Positions 24,383 to 33,125 of a DNA stretch of 64,000 nucleotides are shown in pieces. The DNA comes from Natronosalvus caseinilyticus (GTDB taxonomy: Archaea > Halobacteriota > Halobacteria > Halobacteriales > Natrialbaceae). The notes below the pieces were generated by a model. The model was not told the DNA's origin. It saw only the letters and a program-made list of their open reading frames with translations, and ran no database searches. The DNA is taken from assembly GCF_017357105.1 (NCBI RefSeq), contig NZ_CP071596.1:3782001-3846000 (forward strand), given 5' to 3'. The stretch's first letter is position 1. Each line of letters opens with the position of its first letter. Both the position numbers and the translations under genes were made by a program.

Positions 24383-25042
24383 ATGAAGAGGCGGGAGTTT
24401 ATGGTAGCGGCCAGCGGCGTGTCCGGGGGTGCCGTAGCCGCCACTGCTGCGACACCCGTCGTAGCCCAGGAAGAAGAGGACGGTAACGACACCGAAACAG
24501 GTGACGGTGGCGACGGAAACGACACCGAAGCCGGCGGCGAAGAAGGCGGCAACGAGTCTGCCGACGGCAGTGGCGGAGGCGGCGGAGGCGGCGGCACCGA
24601 AACCGTCGAAGTCGACGACAACGAGTTCGTTCCCGCAGATCTAACCGTTCAACCCGGCACGACGGTCGTCTGGGAGTGGGTTGGCGACGCGGATCACAAC
24701 ATCGCCCCGAGCGAGATCCCGGAAGACGCTGACTGGGAGGGACACCCCGATCTTCAGTCGGATGGGACGTACGAACACACCTTCGATGTCGAAGGAACGT
24801 ACGACTACATCTGTGAGCCTCACGTGAGCGTTGGCATGACTGGTTCCATCGAAGTGACCCAGGACGCAGGCGGCGAAGGCGCAGCGGCCGCCGACGTCGA
24901 CATCCACGACCTCGGCGTCCCGATCCAGAAGCACTTCGTCGGCGTCGCGTCGTTCTTCGCGATTTTCATCGCCCTCGTCTTCACGTTCTACCTGCTGAAG
25001 TACGGTGAATCGGCCAACACCAGCAGCCCAGGGAGGAAATAA
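24383..25042 (+). CDS. hcp: halocyanin (blue copper protein) with C-terminal membrane anchor
   Basis: 219 aa. It begins with a Tat-like signal (MKRREFMVAASG), then a Glu/Gly/Asn linker (30-75) and a cupredoxin domain (~75-160). The type 1 copper ligands are His105, Cys144, His147 and Met152 (ICEPHVSVGM). A hydrophobic helix at ~186-206 follows. It carries electrons between the bc complex and an oxidase, taking the role of cytochrome c. The extra C-terminal anchor is notable: it would make it an integral part of the complex rather than a mobile carrier. Followed by 25045 with a 2-nt gap. Confidence 0.88.
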   Translation: MKRREFMVAASGVSGGAVAATAATPVVAQEEEDGNDTETGDGGDGNDTEAGGEEGGNESADGSGGGGGGGGTETVEVDDNEFVPADLTVQPGTTVVWEWVGDADHNIAPSEIPEDADWEGHPDLQSDGTYEHTFDVEGTYDYICEPHVSVGMTGSIEVTQDAGGEGAAAADVDIHDLGVPIQKHFVGVASFFAIFIALVFTFYLLKYGESANTSSPGRK

Positions 25043-25044
25043 CC

Positions 25045-25449
25045 ATGTCATCGTCAGGAAGCACCTACGGCGATATTCACCGCTACGAACCCCCACGTGA
25101 GAGCACCGCCGCGGCGATCGCGATCGTCCTGCTGACGTTCGTGCAGATCATCTTCGTCTCGCTGTTCGTGTACGGTCTCTCGGCGAACTGGGCGATCGCT
25201 GGACTCGATGCCGGCGTCGGGAACACGTTCCTCGGGTTCTTGCTGTCGGCGATTTTCCTCAACCTCGGGTTCATCCTCCTGCTGTACCGCAAGGAGTTCC
25301 TGCCCGACGTGATGATCGTCAAGAAGCGCCGTCGCAAGTGGGAAGACCTCTACGTCCGCGAGTCAGACGTCGAGGGACAGACGCTGTCCGACGACGCCGG
25401 TGCATGGGACACGATCAAACGCGCAATCTACCCCTACTACAAACGATAA
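25045..25449 (+). CDS. two-helix membrane protein of the bc operon (DUF7318-type)
   Basis: 134 aa, with Shine-Dalgarno GGGAGGAA upstream of the ATG. Two hydrophobic helices (~22-47 and ~55-82) are flanked by a basic loop (YRKEFLPDVMIVKKRRRKWEDLY) and a conserved-looking end (IKRAIYPYYKR). Conserved between halocyanin and Rieske genes in haloarchaea. No cofactor ligand is visible. Probably a small subunit or assembly factor of the complex. Confidence 0.7.
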   Translation: MSSSGSTYGDIHRYEPPRESTAAAIAIVLLTFVQIIFVSLFVYGLSANWAIAGLDAGVGNTFLGFLLSAIFLNLGFILLLYRKEFLPDVMIVKKRRRKWEDLYVRESDVEGQTLSDDAGAWDTIKRAIYPYYKR

Positions 25450-25452
25450 CCA

Positions 25453-26331
25453 ATGGCTAACGACGACAAATATCCAGTCGAGTCCGATCGTCGCCGCTTC
25501 GTCAAGGGCGTCGTCGGTGGGTCCGTGCTCGCCGGCGTGCTGACGACTGGCGCAGTCGCCGTCTCGAGCGCGACCGCTCCCTCGAGCGGCGGTGGCGGGT
25601 TCGTCAACTACTTCGGCGCGGAACGAACCGCCGGTCCGGCCCCCCGCGGACTTCCACAGATTCCCATCGAGATCGACGACGATGGACAGCTGCTCGGAAT
25701 CTGGCCCGAGCCAGAAACGCAAACCCTCCCCGACGGGAGCGAATTCACCGAAGCGAGCATGGAACTCGGCGGCGTGGAGTACACGACCGAGTGGTACCAG
25801 TACTGCGGCGTCCAGACGTTCGGCGGGATCAAACCCGACGCCGATGGCGAGGATCAGGTCCTTCGCTACGACGCCGGTTCGTACGAGTGGATGTCGGACG
25901 TCGAGAACGGCGACCCGATGCTCACCGAGGATTTCGAGGACTACGACGAGTGGACCAACGACATCGGCGAACCGGGCCAGGGTAAACCCGCAACGGGAAC
26001 CTGGCGGTCACAGAACGTTCCCCCGGAACAGACCGTTCCCGTGCTGGTGATCAAGACGGATCAACTCGACGTCGACAGCATGGACGACGCCACCCGCGAG
26101 TGGGTTGAAGCGTCCTGCCCCGAGGACGAAGACGGCGGGCGCTACCTCGGCTACGTCAACAAGTGTACGCACTTCTGCTGTGCGCCGGGTTACCGAACGC
26201 TCGACGACGCAGCGGCGTTCGGCGCCGCGAACGAAATTTACTGCAACTGCCACAACTCCGTCTACAAACCCTTCAACATCACCGAACAGCAGTTCGTGGC
26301 GCTCCCGCGACCGGAGGGTGATGACGAATGA
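25453..26331 (+). CDS. petA: Rieske iron-sulfur protein
   Basis: 292 aa. The N-terminus has a Tat-like motif (RRRFVKG) and one hydrophobic helix (~18-40) that anchors it. The Rieske cluster boxes are C238-T-H240-F-C-C243 and C264-N-C266-H267-N-S, giving the 2Fe-2S ligands plus the disulfide cysteines. The long insertion between anchor and cluster (~45-225) is larger than in bacterial Rieske proteins. It oxidises quinol with the cytochrome b subunits encoded next. Its stop overlaps the next start by 4 nt. Confidence 0.92.
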   Translation: MANDDKYPVESDRRRFVKGVVGGSVLAGVLTTGAVAVSSATAPSSGGGGFVNYFGAERTAGPAPRGLPQIPIEIDDDGQLLGIWPEPETQTLPDGSEFTEASMELGGVEYTTEWYQYCGVQTFGGIKPDADGEDQVLRYDAGSYEWMSDVENGDPMLTEDFEDYDEWTNDIGEPGQGKPATGTWRSQNVPPEQTVPVLVIKTDQLDVDSMDDATREWVEASCPEDEDGGRYLGYVNKCTHFCCAPGYRTLDDAAAFGAANEIYCNCHNSVYKPFNITEQQFVALPRPEGDDE

Positions 26332-27122
26332 GCTTAGAGCGCAAAGACGAACACGACCACGGTGCGTGGCTCGCCGAGAAGGACCTCTCGCTCATCGAGA
26401 AATCCTACCTGACGATGCTGATCTGGCTCGACCGACGGCTCCGACTCGTCGACTACCTCGAGTTGCTGGAGGACATGTACTACAAGATCAACCTCCAGAT
26501 GCCAAAGAGCCACACCGAACAGTACAACCTCGACAACAAGTTCTGGTACTGGTATCCGCTCTACGCACTGGGTTCGTTCTCACTGCTCGCGTACATCGTC
26601 GCCGCGATAAGCGGCGCACTGCTGGGCTTTTACTACTCCCCGTCGACGGCCGGCGAAACGCCGGTTGCGTACCAGACCGTCGAGGCGATCATGGCGGATC
26701 TCAACTTCGGATTCATGCTCCGGAGCATCCACCGCTGGTCTGCGCAAGTGATGGTCGCCGCGGTCTTCTTGCACATGCTTCGCGTCTACTTCACGGGCGC
26801 GTACAAGGAACCGCGTGAGGTCAACTGGCTGCTCGGCGTCGTACTTCTGGCGCTGACCGTCCTCTTCGGGTACACCGGCTACCTCCTGCCCTGGAACCAG
26901 CTCGCGTTCTGGGCGGGACAGATCGGCGTCGAGATGGCGATTTCGGTCCCCATCGTCGGCGAGTGGGCCGCGAACCTGCTGTTCGGCGGTCTCAGCCTCG
27001 GGCAACCGACGCTCCAGCGGATGTACATCCTGCACGTGTTCGTCTTGCCGTTCGTCGTCACGGCGCTGATCGCACTCCACATTGGCATCGTCTGGATGCA
27101 GGGCATCGCCGAACCACACTGA
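26328..27122 (+). CDS. petB: cytochrome b, N-terminal (b6-like) subunit
   Basis: 264 aa with four membrane helices (~75-100, ~135-155, ~168-188, ~232-256). The haem ligands are H135/H149 and H236/H251, spaced 13 and 14 residues as in b6-type subunits. The N-terminal 60 residues are soluble. It forms the quinol-oxidising core with the Rieske protein and with the following gene, which supplies the C-terminal half, so cytochrome b is split here as in b6f complexes. Confidence 0.93.
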   Translation: MSLERKDEHDHGAWLAEKDLSLIEKSYLTMLIWLDRRLRLVDYLELLEDMYYKINLQMPKSHTEQYNLDNKFWYWYPLYALGSFSLLAYIVAAISGALLGFYYSPSTAGETPVAYQTVEAIMADLNFGFMLRSIHRWSAQVMVAAVFLHMLRVYFTGAYKEPREVNWLLGVVLLALTVLFGYTGYLLPWNQLAFWAGQIGVEMAISVPIVGEWAANLLFGGLSLGQPTLQRMYILHVFVLPFVVTALIALHIGIVWMQGIAEPH

Positions 27123-27128
27123 TCTACT

Positions 27129-27902
27129 ATGACTGATACAGACACCGACGCAAACAACGACGTCCGAACCGACGGAAGCGGCACCGGCATCGTCGCTCCC
27201 GACGACGAGGTGCCGACCTGGAGCGAACGCAAAGAGCGAACGACCGGGCTCTCGCGACTCACCTACGAGTACTTCGAGCGGGCCCGCCGGGAGGACCAGG
27301 ACCTCCGTCAGGAGTCGAGTTACGTCGAGCGCGACGTACTCGGCTTCCCCGCCTGGCCCCACGAGACGATCCGAAACCTCGCACTCGCGAGTTTCTTCGT
27401 CGGTATGTTGCTGTTCCTCGCGGCGTTGTTGCCACCGACGATCGAGGACCCGGCAAATCCATCCGAGACGCCCTCGGTCATCCTGCCCGACTGGTACCTC
27501 TACTGGTCGTTCGGTCTGCTGCACCTCGAGTCGCTGAACCCCGAACTGGCGCTCGCCGGGGGCGAGAAGATCATGTCCGACCAGCTCTACGGCGTGCTGG
27601 CGAACGGCGTCGTCTTCGGGGCAATCGCGGTTCTCCCGTTCCTGAACAAGGGGAGCGCCCGGCGGCCCGTCGAGGAGCCGTTCTGGGCATCGATTGGCGT
27701 CGGCGGCGTCATCTTCGCGTTCACGCTATCGCTCCTGCCGATCGAGGCCATGTTCCCCTGGGACGTCCACATCACGTTCGACATGGCGTTCTTCCTGCCC
27801 GTCATCGGGGCTATCATCACCTACGCGGTGTTGAAGACGATGCGGGAGGGGTACATGTACAACCTCAACAAGCGGTACTACCGATTACGACCGCCGCGGT
27901 AG
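27129..27902 (+). CDS. petD: cytochrome b, C-terminal (subunit IV-like) subunit
   Basis: 257 aa. A soluble N-terminal ~75 residues is followed by helices at ~87-108, ~150-168, ~178-200 and ~210-232. The PDWYLYWSFGLLHLES stretch corresponds to the conserved PEWY quinol-site motif as PDWY. Six nt after petB, clearly co-transcribed. Confidence 0.88.
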   Translation: MTDTDTDANNDVRTDGSGTGIVAPDDEVPTWSERKERTTGLSRLTYEYFERARREDQDLRQESSYVERDVLGFPAWPHETIRNLALASFFVGMLLFLAALLPPTIEDPANPSETPSVILPDWYLYWSFGLLHLESLNPELALAGGEKIMSDQLYGVLANGVVFGAIAVLPFLNKGSARRPVEEPFWASIGVGGVIFAFTLSLLPIEAMFPWDVHITFDMAFFLPVIGAIITYAVLKTMREGYMYNLNKRYYRLRPPR

Positions 27903-28048
27903 GTCGTTGCGTACGGGCTTTTACTTTCGTCGTTCACGGTGGTGTCCAACCAGCCGCTGTGTTTCTCCATCCAGTCGAGCCGCTCAACTCGAGACGTACC
28001 GCCGAGTGAAGTCAAAGTACTCATTTTCCGTCGCCGCGTAGCCAGGCT

Positions 28049-28471
28049 ATGAGCGGCTCAGAATCGGGGTCGGACCCGCCGGCGGAGGAGGCGCGGACGG
28101 GAGAGCGCGAACGAGGCCTCGAGGACGGGGACGGGGGCGAGAAGGAGAGCGAGAGCGATGGCACCGCCGAAGGACCTCGAGTCGGCGCCTCGGGACAGCG
28201 CGAGGTCGTCGTTCCCATGCGGTTGTACAAGACGATCACCGTCTTCTCGACGCTGCTCGCGGTGGTCGCCATTCTCGGCGGGTTCATCGTACTCGACGTC
28301 GCGACCGATCGAGCACAGGCGGCGGCTTCGGACGTGAGCATCGGGCTGGCGTTGCTCGGCGTAGCGCTGATCGCGTGCGGGGCCGGAGCCTACGCGTTCT
28401 CGACCCGATTTCGAACGGCTGGAATGGGAAACGCTAAAGACGACGCCGACGAAGGATCACACAATGGCTGA
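28049..28471 (+). CDS. two-helix membrane protein of the bc locus (DUF7315-type)
   Basis: 140 aa. A Glu/Gly/Ser-rich N-terminus (1-55) is followed by VVVPMRLYKTITVFSTLLAVVAILGGFIVL and ALLGVALIACGAGAYAFS (two membrane helices). It lies 146 nt after petD and overlaps the next gene by 8 nt. It co-occurs with haloarchaeal bc loci. No function known. Confidence 0.65.
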   Translation: MSGSESGSDPPAEEARTGERERGLEDGDGGEKESESDGTAEGPRVGASGQREVVVPMRLYKTITVFSTLLAVVAILGGFIVLDVATDRAQAAASDVSIGLALLGVALIACGAGAYAFSTRFRTAGMGNAKDDADEGSHNG

Positions 28472-28727
28472 CGAATTCGTCAAGGGCTTCGTAATCCTGT
28501 CCCTCGGGCTCCTGGTGTGGATGACCTTCGCCGGCTGGTACAACACGCCGTCGTTCTACGACACCCAGCTCGTCGGACCGAACCCCGAAGACCCCGGCAC
28601 GTACACGACGCTGGCACTGGTCGTCAAGGAAGCGGCGTTCTACTTCGGTATCCTGGGCGCGGTCACGTTCTGGGCACTCATCCCGGCTGGCCGGCGCGTG
28701 CGAACCCACTACGCCGAGAACAACTGA
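28464..28727 (+). CDS. small two-helix membrane protein of the bc locus (DUF7314-type)
   Basis: 87 aa with helices ~7-25 and ~58-78 around a loop (WYNTPSFYDTQLVGPNPEDPGTYT). It overlaps the previous gene by 8 nt, so it is in the same transcript. The final position and size suggest a minor subunit of the cytochrome complex. Confidence 0.65.
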   Translation: MADEFVKGFVILSLGLLVWMTFAGWYNTPSFYDTQLVGPNPEDPGTYTTLALVVKEAAFYFGILGAVTFWALIPAGRRVRTHYAENN

Positions 28728-28745
28728 ACCATCTCTCGTCGCGTC

Positions 28746-28750
28746 TTTTT
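28746..28750 (+). terminator. T-tract ending the bc operon
   Basis: TTTTT about 19 nt after the stop of the last bc-locus gene; the next gene is convergent. Confidence 0.4.
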
Positions 28751-28933
28751 CCGGCTTCCGCTCGGTTTCCTGTTCATCTGTCCATCGAGCGTCTGCGTTC
28801 TCGAGGACGGTCTACCGTCGGTTACGCTGGTACTCGTGGTGGCTCGAGTCGGTGCCGAACGTCAGTAGCTCGAGCCAGTGCATTAGACAGTAGCTCGAGA
28901 CGGATCGGCTCGAGCGGTCGCGGCCGCCACCCG

Positions 28934-30451
28934 TCACTGTCCGCCCCGCCTCGGTAACCAGGATCGGAGATTGAACCCGAACTCGTTGGCGAGCTGGATG
29001 TCCTTGTCAGTGAACGCATCAGTGACGACGAGGGTGGCCACGTACACGAAGAGAACCACGAGCGGGAGCGTGGCGACGACGACGAGGTGCGAGTCGACGA
29101 GGAGGACGAGCGGAAGCCCGGCGAGAGCGGCCGGGATCCCCGCGAACACGACGGTGGCGAAGTCTCGAGTGAAGGGGTGGATTTCGTCGACGACGTGGAG
29201 TTCGCCCAGGGTCAGGAGGCCGACGACCACGAGCGCGGACGCCGACCCGATGGCGGCCCCGTTGATGCCGTAGATCGGGACGAGGAGGAACGAGACGACG
29301 AGGTTGGTGCCGAAGAGTGCGAGGGTGTTGGCGAAGACGATTCGGGAGTAGCCCATCCCCTGCAGGAGGGTGCCGTCGGGACCGCCGAAGGTGACGTTGA
29401 ACAGGAAGGCCATCGCGAGGAGGGCGACGACGGCGCTGGCTTCACCGTACTGGGGCGTGTACATGACGGAGAGAAACGCTTCTGCACCGAGAGAGATGAT
29501 GATCGCGAACGGGAGGGTGATGCCCGCGATCCAGCGAGCGGCGACGCGAAAGCGCTCCTGGACGAGGGCGGTGTCGTCTCGCGTTTCGGCGATGAGCGGT
29601 TTGAACACGGGCGAGAGGGAATTGAAGATGATCATCAACCCGGAGCCGAGCATGTAACCGACGCGGTAGATACCGACTTCGCCCGAGTCGAGGAAGTACC
29701 CGAGGACGAAGTAATCGACGTGGCCCATCAGGACGAAGACGACGCTCGTCATGGCCAAGGGTACCGAGTAGCGGATCATCGGCCCCGGCGCGACGGGTTC
29801 GAACGTCGCCGACATAATCTCCCAGGCGCGGTAGGTGAAGAGGAGAGCGCCGACCACGATGCACACGAAGAGTCCGACCAGGTAACCGCCCGCGAGTCCG
29901 AGTAACCCGAACCCGGCCAGGAGAAGCGCCGCGGTGACGACGAACCGAACCACCGGACGAACGATGTCGCGCATCACGACCCGGTACTGGAGCTTCTTGA
30001 TGCTGTAGAAGGATTTGAGCAGAACGTTGTACATCGCGAGCATCGGAATCGTCACCGCCAGCAACAGGAGCGCGACCTCGAGCGAGGGCTCTCGGAAGAA
30101 GACGCCGAACTGGTCGGCCGTCATCGCGAGAGCGAGCGCGACCAGCGACGACGTGACCAGGACGGTCGCCGTCACCTGCACGATGACGCCTTTGGCCTTC
30201 CCGGGTTCGTCCGCCTCAAGGTACTGCGGGACGAAGTAATCGATCGCCAGGGGCAATCCGAGGTTCGCGAACACCTGCATGAAGAGGATGACCGACGTCG
30301 CGAGCACCCACAGTCCGTAGACGGAAGGGCTGACGAACCGCGTCATCAGCATCACGATGGCGAACGCGAGAACGCCGTTGAGGACGTTCCCGACGAACGT
30401 GATACTCCCCTGTTTCGCCAGCGTGGAAACCCCTGAATCGTGTTCGGTCAT
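28934..30451 (-). CDS. flippase (Wzx-like, oligosaccharide lipid transporter)
   Basis: 505 aa with ~12-14 membrane helices throughout, beginning SITFVGNVLNGVLAFAIVMLMTRFVSPSVYGLWVLA, the usual start of polysaccharide-biosynthesis flippases (MVF/MOP fold). Stretches VYGLWVLATS, RYSVPLAMTSV, and GTNLVVSFLLVPIYGINGAAIGSA are typical. It would move lipid-linked sugars across the membrane for glycan or S-layer glycosylation. No glycosyltransferase genes flank it. Confidence 0.9.
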   Translation of the reverse strand: MTEHDSGVSTLAKQGSITFVGNVLNGVLAFAIVMLMTRFVSPSVYGLWVLATSVILFMQVFANLGLPLAIDYFVPQYLEADEPGKAKGVIVQVTATVLVTSSLVALALAMTADQFGVFFREPSLEVALLLLAVTIPMLAMYNVLLKSFYSIKKLQYRVVMRDIVRPVVRFVVTAALLLAGFGLLGLAGGYLVGLFVCIVVGALLFTYRAWEIMSATFEPVAPGPMIRYSVPLAMTSVVFVLMGHVDYFVLGYFLDSGEVGIYRVGYMLGSGLMIIFNSLSPVFKPLIAETRDDTALVQERFRVAARWIAGITLPFAIIISLGAEAFLSVMYTPQYGEASAVVALLAMAFLFNVTFGGPDGTLLQGMGYSRIVFANTLALFGTNLVVSFLLVPIYGINGAAIGSASALVVVGLLTLGELHVVDEIHPFTRDFATVVFAGIPAALAGLPLVLLVDSHLVVVATLPLVVLFVYVATLVVTDAFTDKDIQLANEFGFNLRSWLPRRGGQ

Positions 30452-30522
30452 GTCCTCGAGAGTCGTGTATTGAGTCGACTGCTGGGTTGGTGGTTCGGCT
30501 CGAGTCGGTCACAGATACCCGC

Positions 30523-30915
30523 TCAGACGCTCGTCGCTGGCTCGAGTTCGTAGCTGGCGACCTCTCTGGCCGCCTCGCCGAAGTGCGGGAACTCCACTTC
30601 GAACGGCCAGTCGGTTCCCTCCGTCGTGTCGTCGATGTGTTCGATGACGGTATCGATCTCCTCGCCGTCGGCGTCGAAGAACGTCGCCCGGATCTCGACG
30701 TAGGTCGGTTCACGTTCCCCCTCGTTACGGATGAGTCCCCAGACAGAGACGCGCTCCTCGTCGGTCCAGGGGTTCTCCCGGAGGAGATCCGACCAGACGA
30801 CCACCAGGTCCGTCGGCTCGAGGATGTCCTCGCCGCTGTCCGTCAGGAGGTCGAGACACCCCGAGAGGGACAGCGAGGCGAGGGCGGTCGACGCGAGGAG
30901 CGCGCGGCGTTTCAT
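30523..30915 (-). CDS. Tat lipoprotein with FxLYD-like domain
   Basis: 130 aa. [20 protein letters not shown] is a Tat signal with an LSGC lipobox, so the protein should be an external lipoprotein. The mature part ([51 protein letters not shown]) is a beta-sandwich of the FxLYD type found in haloarchaeal lipoproteins. Role unknown. Same direction as the flippase. Confidence 0.75.
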   Translation of the reverse strand: MKRRALLASTALASLSLSGCLDLLTDSGEDILEPTDLVVVWSDLLRENPWTDEERVSVWGLIRNEGEREPTYVEIRATFFDADGEEIDTVIEHIDDTTEGTDWPFEVEFPHFGEAAREVASYELEPATSV

Positions 30916-31066
30916 ACGCGAGTCAGCTACCAGTTCGACGGGTCGACTCTTCAGCCTTCGGGAACGGCCGTGTCAAGTGAACGACGCCGGCCGCCCGTCG
31001 TCGGACGGCTCGAGCAGTACGAGCGGCTTTGTGGCGACCGGTGTGTGCTCGAGCCGATTCGATACG

Positions 31067-31074
31067 TTTTACTA
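31067..31074 (+). promoter_or_regulatory. TATA box of thi4
   Basis: TTTTACTA is centred 27 nt before ATG 31097, so the mRNA is leaderless and cannot carry a TPP riboswitch in a 5' leader. Confidence 0.55.
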
Positions 31075-31096
31075 CCTGGTCGTACCACTTGTGAAT

Positions 31097-32023
31097 ATGA
31101 GCGAGTTCGAACCGTTCAGTGACGTTGGCGAAGCAGACGTAACTCGAGCGATTGGACAGGAGTGGACCGAGGAGTTCATGGACTTCTCCGACTCGGACGT
31201 CATCATCGTCGGTGGCGGCCCCTCCGGACTGACCGCCGCGAAGGAACTCGCCGAGCGCGGCGTGAAGACGATGGTCGTCGAGAAGAACAACTACCTCGGC
31301 GGCGGCTTCTGGCTCGGCGGCTTCCTGATGAACAAGGTTACCGTCCGCTCCCCCGCCCAACGGGTGCTCGAGGAACTCGACGTCGAGTACAAACCCGCGG
31401 CCGACACCGAGGGGCTGTACGTCGCCAACGGGCCCCACGCCTGCTCCGCGCTGATCAAAGCCGCCTGCGACGCGGGCGCGAAGATGCAGAACATGACGGA
31501 GTTCACGGACATCGTCATCCGCGAGGACCACCGCGTCGCCGGCATCGTGATGAACTGGACGCCGGTCCACGCCCTGCCCCGCGAGATTACCTGCGTCGAC
31601 CCCATCGCCGTCGAGGCGGACCTGGTAATCGACGCAACGGGCCACGACGCGATGGCGATCACCAAGCTGGACGAACGCGGCGTCCTCGACGCGCCCGGAA
31701 TCCGAGACGCTCGCGAGCGCGGCACGGTGATGGATCAGACCGATGGCGACACCTACGGCGCCCCCGGTCACGACTCACCCGGTCACGACTCGATGTGGGT
31801 GGGCAAGAGCGAGGACGCCGTCGTCGAACACACCGGTCTCGTCCACGACGGACTCATCGCGACGGGCATGGCGACAGCGACCGCCTACGGCCTGCCCCGC
31901 ATGGGCCCCACCTTCGGCGCTATGCTCGTCTCCGGCAAGCGCGCCGCCCAGGTCGCCCTCGATGAACTCGAGGTGGACGCCGAACCGGTGGAGTTGACGA
32001 GTCGAGTCCCCGCGGACGACTGA
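31097..32023 (+). CDS. thi4: thiamine thiazole synthase Thi4 (Cys-type)
   Basis: 308 aa from ATG 31097. It makes the thiazole moiety of thiamine from NAD, glycine and sulfur. The dinucleotide-binding motif is [22 protein letters not shown] (GGGPSG at 39-44) and the glycine-rich [12 protein letters not shown] follows. A cysteine at 166 (REITCVDP) aligns with Cys205 of yeast Thi4, the sulfur donor in the single-turnover enzyme; methanogen forms using sulfide have His here. It is therefore probably a suicide-type Thi4, as known from Haloferax. Confidence 0.92.
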   Translation: MSEFEPFSDVGEADVTRAIGQEWTEEFMDFSDSDVIIVGGGPSGLTAAKELAERGVKTMVVEKNNYLGGGFWLGGFLMNKVTVRSPAQRVLEELDVEYKPAADTEGLYVANGPHACSALIKAACDAGAKMQNMTEFTDIVIREDHRVAGIVMNWTPVHALPREITCVDPIAVEADLVIDATGHDAMAITKLDERGVLDAPGIRDARERGTVMDQTDGDTYGAPGHDSPGHDSMWVGKSEDAVVEHTGLVHDGLIATGMATATAYGLPRMGPTFGAMLVSGKRAAQVALDELEVDAEPVELTSRVPADD

Positions 32024-32078
32024 GACGGTTGGTCACCGCCCCGTTCCGGAGCCGGTGATCGACGCCGAAAGCTACAGC

Positions 32079-32086
32079 ATTTAGGG
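32079..32086 (+). promoter_or_regulatory. TATA box of the epimerase gene
   Basis: CATTTAGG lies ~26 nt before ATG 32108. Confidence 0.45.
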
Positions 32087-32107
32087 ACCGCTCGAGAAAC
32101 GGTCGAT

Positions 32108-33016
32108 ATGACCGTCATCGTCACCGGCGCAACCGGCGGCGCCGGCAGCTGGATCGTTGAGGACCTCGCTCGAGACGGCTACGACGTCGTCGACCTCGAG
32201 CGTCCGCCCCGGGCCCGCGAGAACGTCACCTTCCTCGAGGCCGATCTTAGAGAACAGGGCCAGACGTGGGAACTTCTTCAGACGTACGACCCCGACGCCG
32301 TGGTCCACTTCGCCGCGATTCCGCGTAACGGGATCAAACTGGGAGCCGAGACATTTCTGACGAACGTCGAGAGCACCTACCACGTGTTCGAGGCCGCGGG
32401 CCGAGTCGGCGCGGACGTCGTCTGGGCCTCGAGCGAGAGCATCTACGGGTCGGTCTTCGCGGACGAACCGTGGCTTCCCGAGTACTTCCCGATCGACGAG
32501 GACCACCCGTTGCGACCGGAGGATCCCTACGCCACGTCGAAACTCGTCGGCGAGGACCTCGCCGCGGCGACCGCCCGCAAGTACGGCATCTCGGTGACGT
32601 CGATTCGGCCTTCCTGGATCACGTACCCAGGGAGCCAGCGGACGGCCCAGGGACGGGAGACGTTCGATCCGGAGACAGCGGACCCGAACGGCAACTTCTG
32701 GTCGTACGTCGACGTTCGCGACGTCGTAACGATCGTTCGCGCGGCGCTCGAGGTGGACCCCAAGGCCGACCGCGAGGGCCACGGCCACGGGAGCCACGAG
32801 GTGTACCTCGCGGCGGCCGAGAACAACTTCCTCGACCGCCCGACCGCCGAGGTGATCGAGACGGTCTTCGGCGACCTGCCCGACTCCTGTACCCTCGAGG
32901 GAGACCAGTCGGCGTTCAGCACCGAGAAGGCGGGTCGAGAACTCGACTGGCAGCCCGAGCACACGTGGGAGGACGCCGAACTCGAGCAAGTGCCGGGGCC
33001 GCTGTTTCTGGAGTGA
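32108..33016 (+). CDS. NAD-dependent epimerase/dehydratase (SDR family)
   Basis: 302 aa. The Rossmann fold starts VIVTGATGGAGSWIVEDLARDGYDVVDLERP; VVHFAAIPRNG, SSESIYGS and the catalytic Tyr and Lys in DPYATSKLVGE follow. Extended SDR length. The substrate is a nucleotide sugar or a related sugar, but it cannot be told from the motifs. Upstream of a different gene with only a 107-nt gap; no sugar cluster adjacent. Confidence 0.87.
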   Translation: MTVIVTGATGGAGSWIVEDLARDGYDVVDLERPPRARENVTFLEADLREQGQTWELLQTYDPDAVVHFAAIPRNGIKLGAETFLTNVESTYHVFEAAGRVGADVVWASSESIYGSVFADEPWLPEYFPIDEDHPLRPEDPYATSKLVGEDLAAATARKYGISVTSIRPSWITYPGSQRTAQGRETFDPETADPNGNFWSYVDVRDVVTIVRAALEVDPKADREGHGHGSHEVYLAAAENNFLDRPTAEVIETVFGDLPDSCTLEGDQSAFSTEKAGRELDWQPEHTWEDAELEQVPGPLFLE

Positions 33017-33058
33017 GCGACGCGGTCGGATTCGTCGCTCGGCCCGCTCGAAGACCTC

Positions 33059-33064
33059 TATATT
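33059..33064 (+). promoter_or_regulatory. TATA box of the 33124 gene
   Basis: TATATT predicts a transcript start near 33088, which is 36 nt before the chosen ATG and just before an out-of-frame ATG at 33090. Confidence 0.45.
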
Positions 33065-33102
33065 TCGACTCGCTCGAGGATCGACCGCAATGGTTACACC
33101 CG

Positions 33103-33125
33103 ATGGTACCACTACATTGTACCAT
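33103..33125 (+). repeat. perfect 7-bp inverted repeat over the start region of the 33124 gene
   Basis: ATGGTAC (33103-33109) and GTACCAT (33119-33125) can form a hairpin that overlaps both the in-frame ATG 33103 and the preferred ATG 33124. Confidence 0.5.

Noticed and set aside
24520-24600. Gly/Asn/Glu run in halocyanin as a frameshift or sequencing artefact
   Set aside because: Reading frame remains open and codon use is coherent; such linkers are normal in halophile exported proteins.
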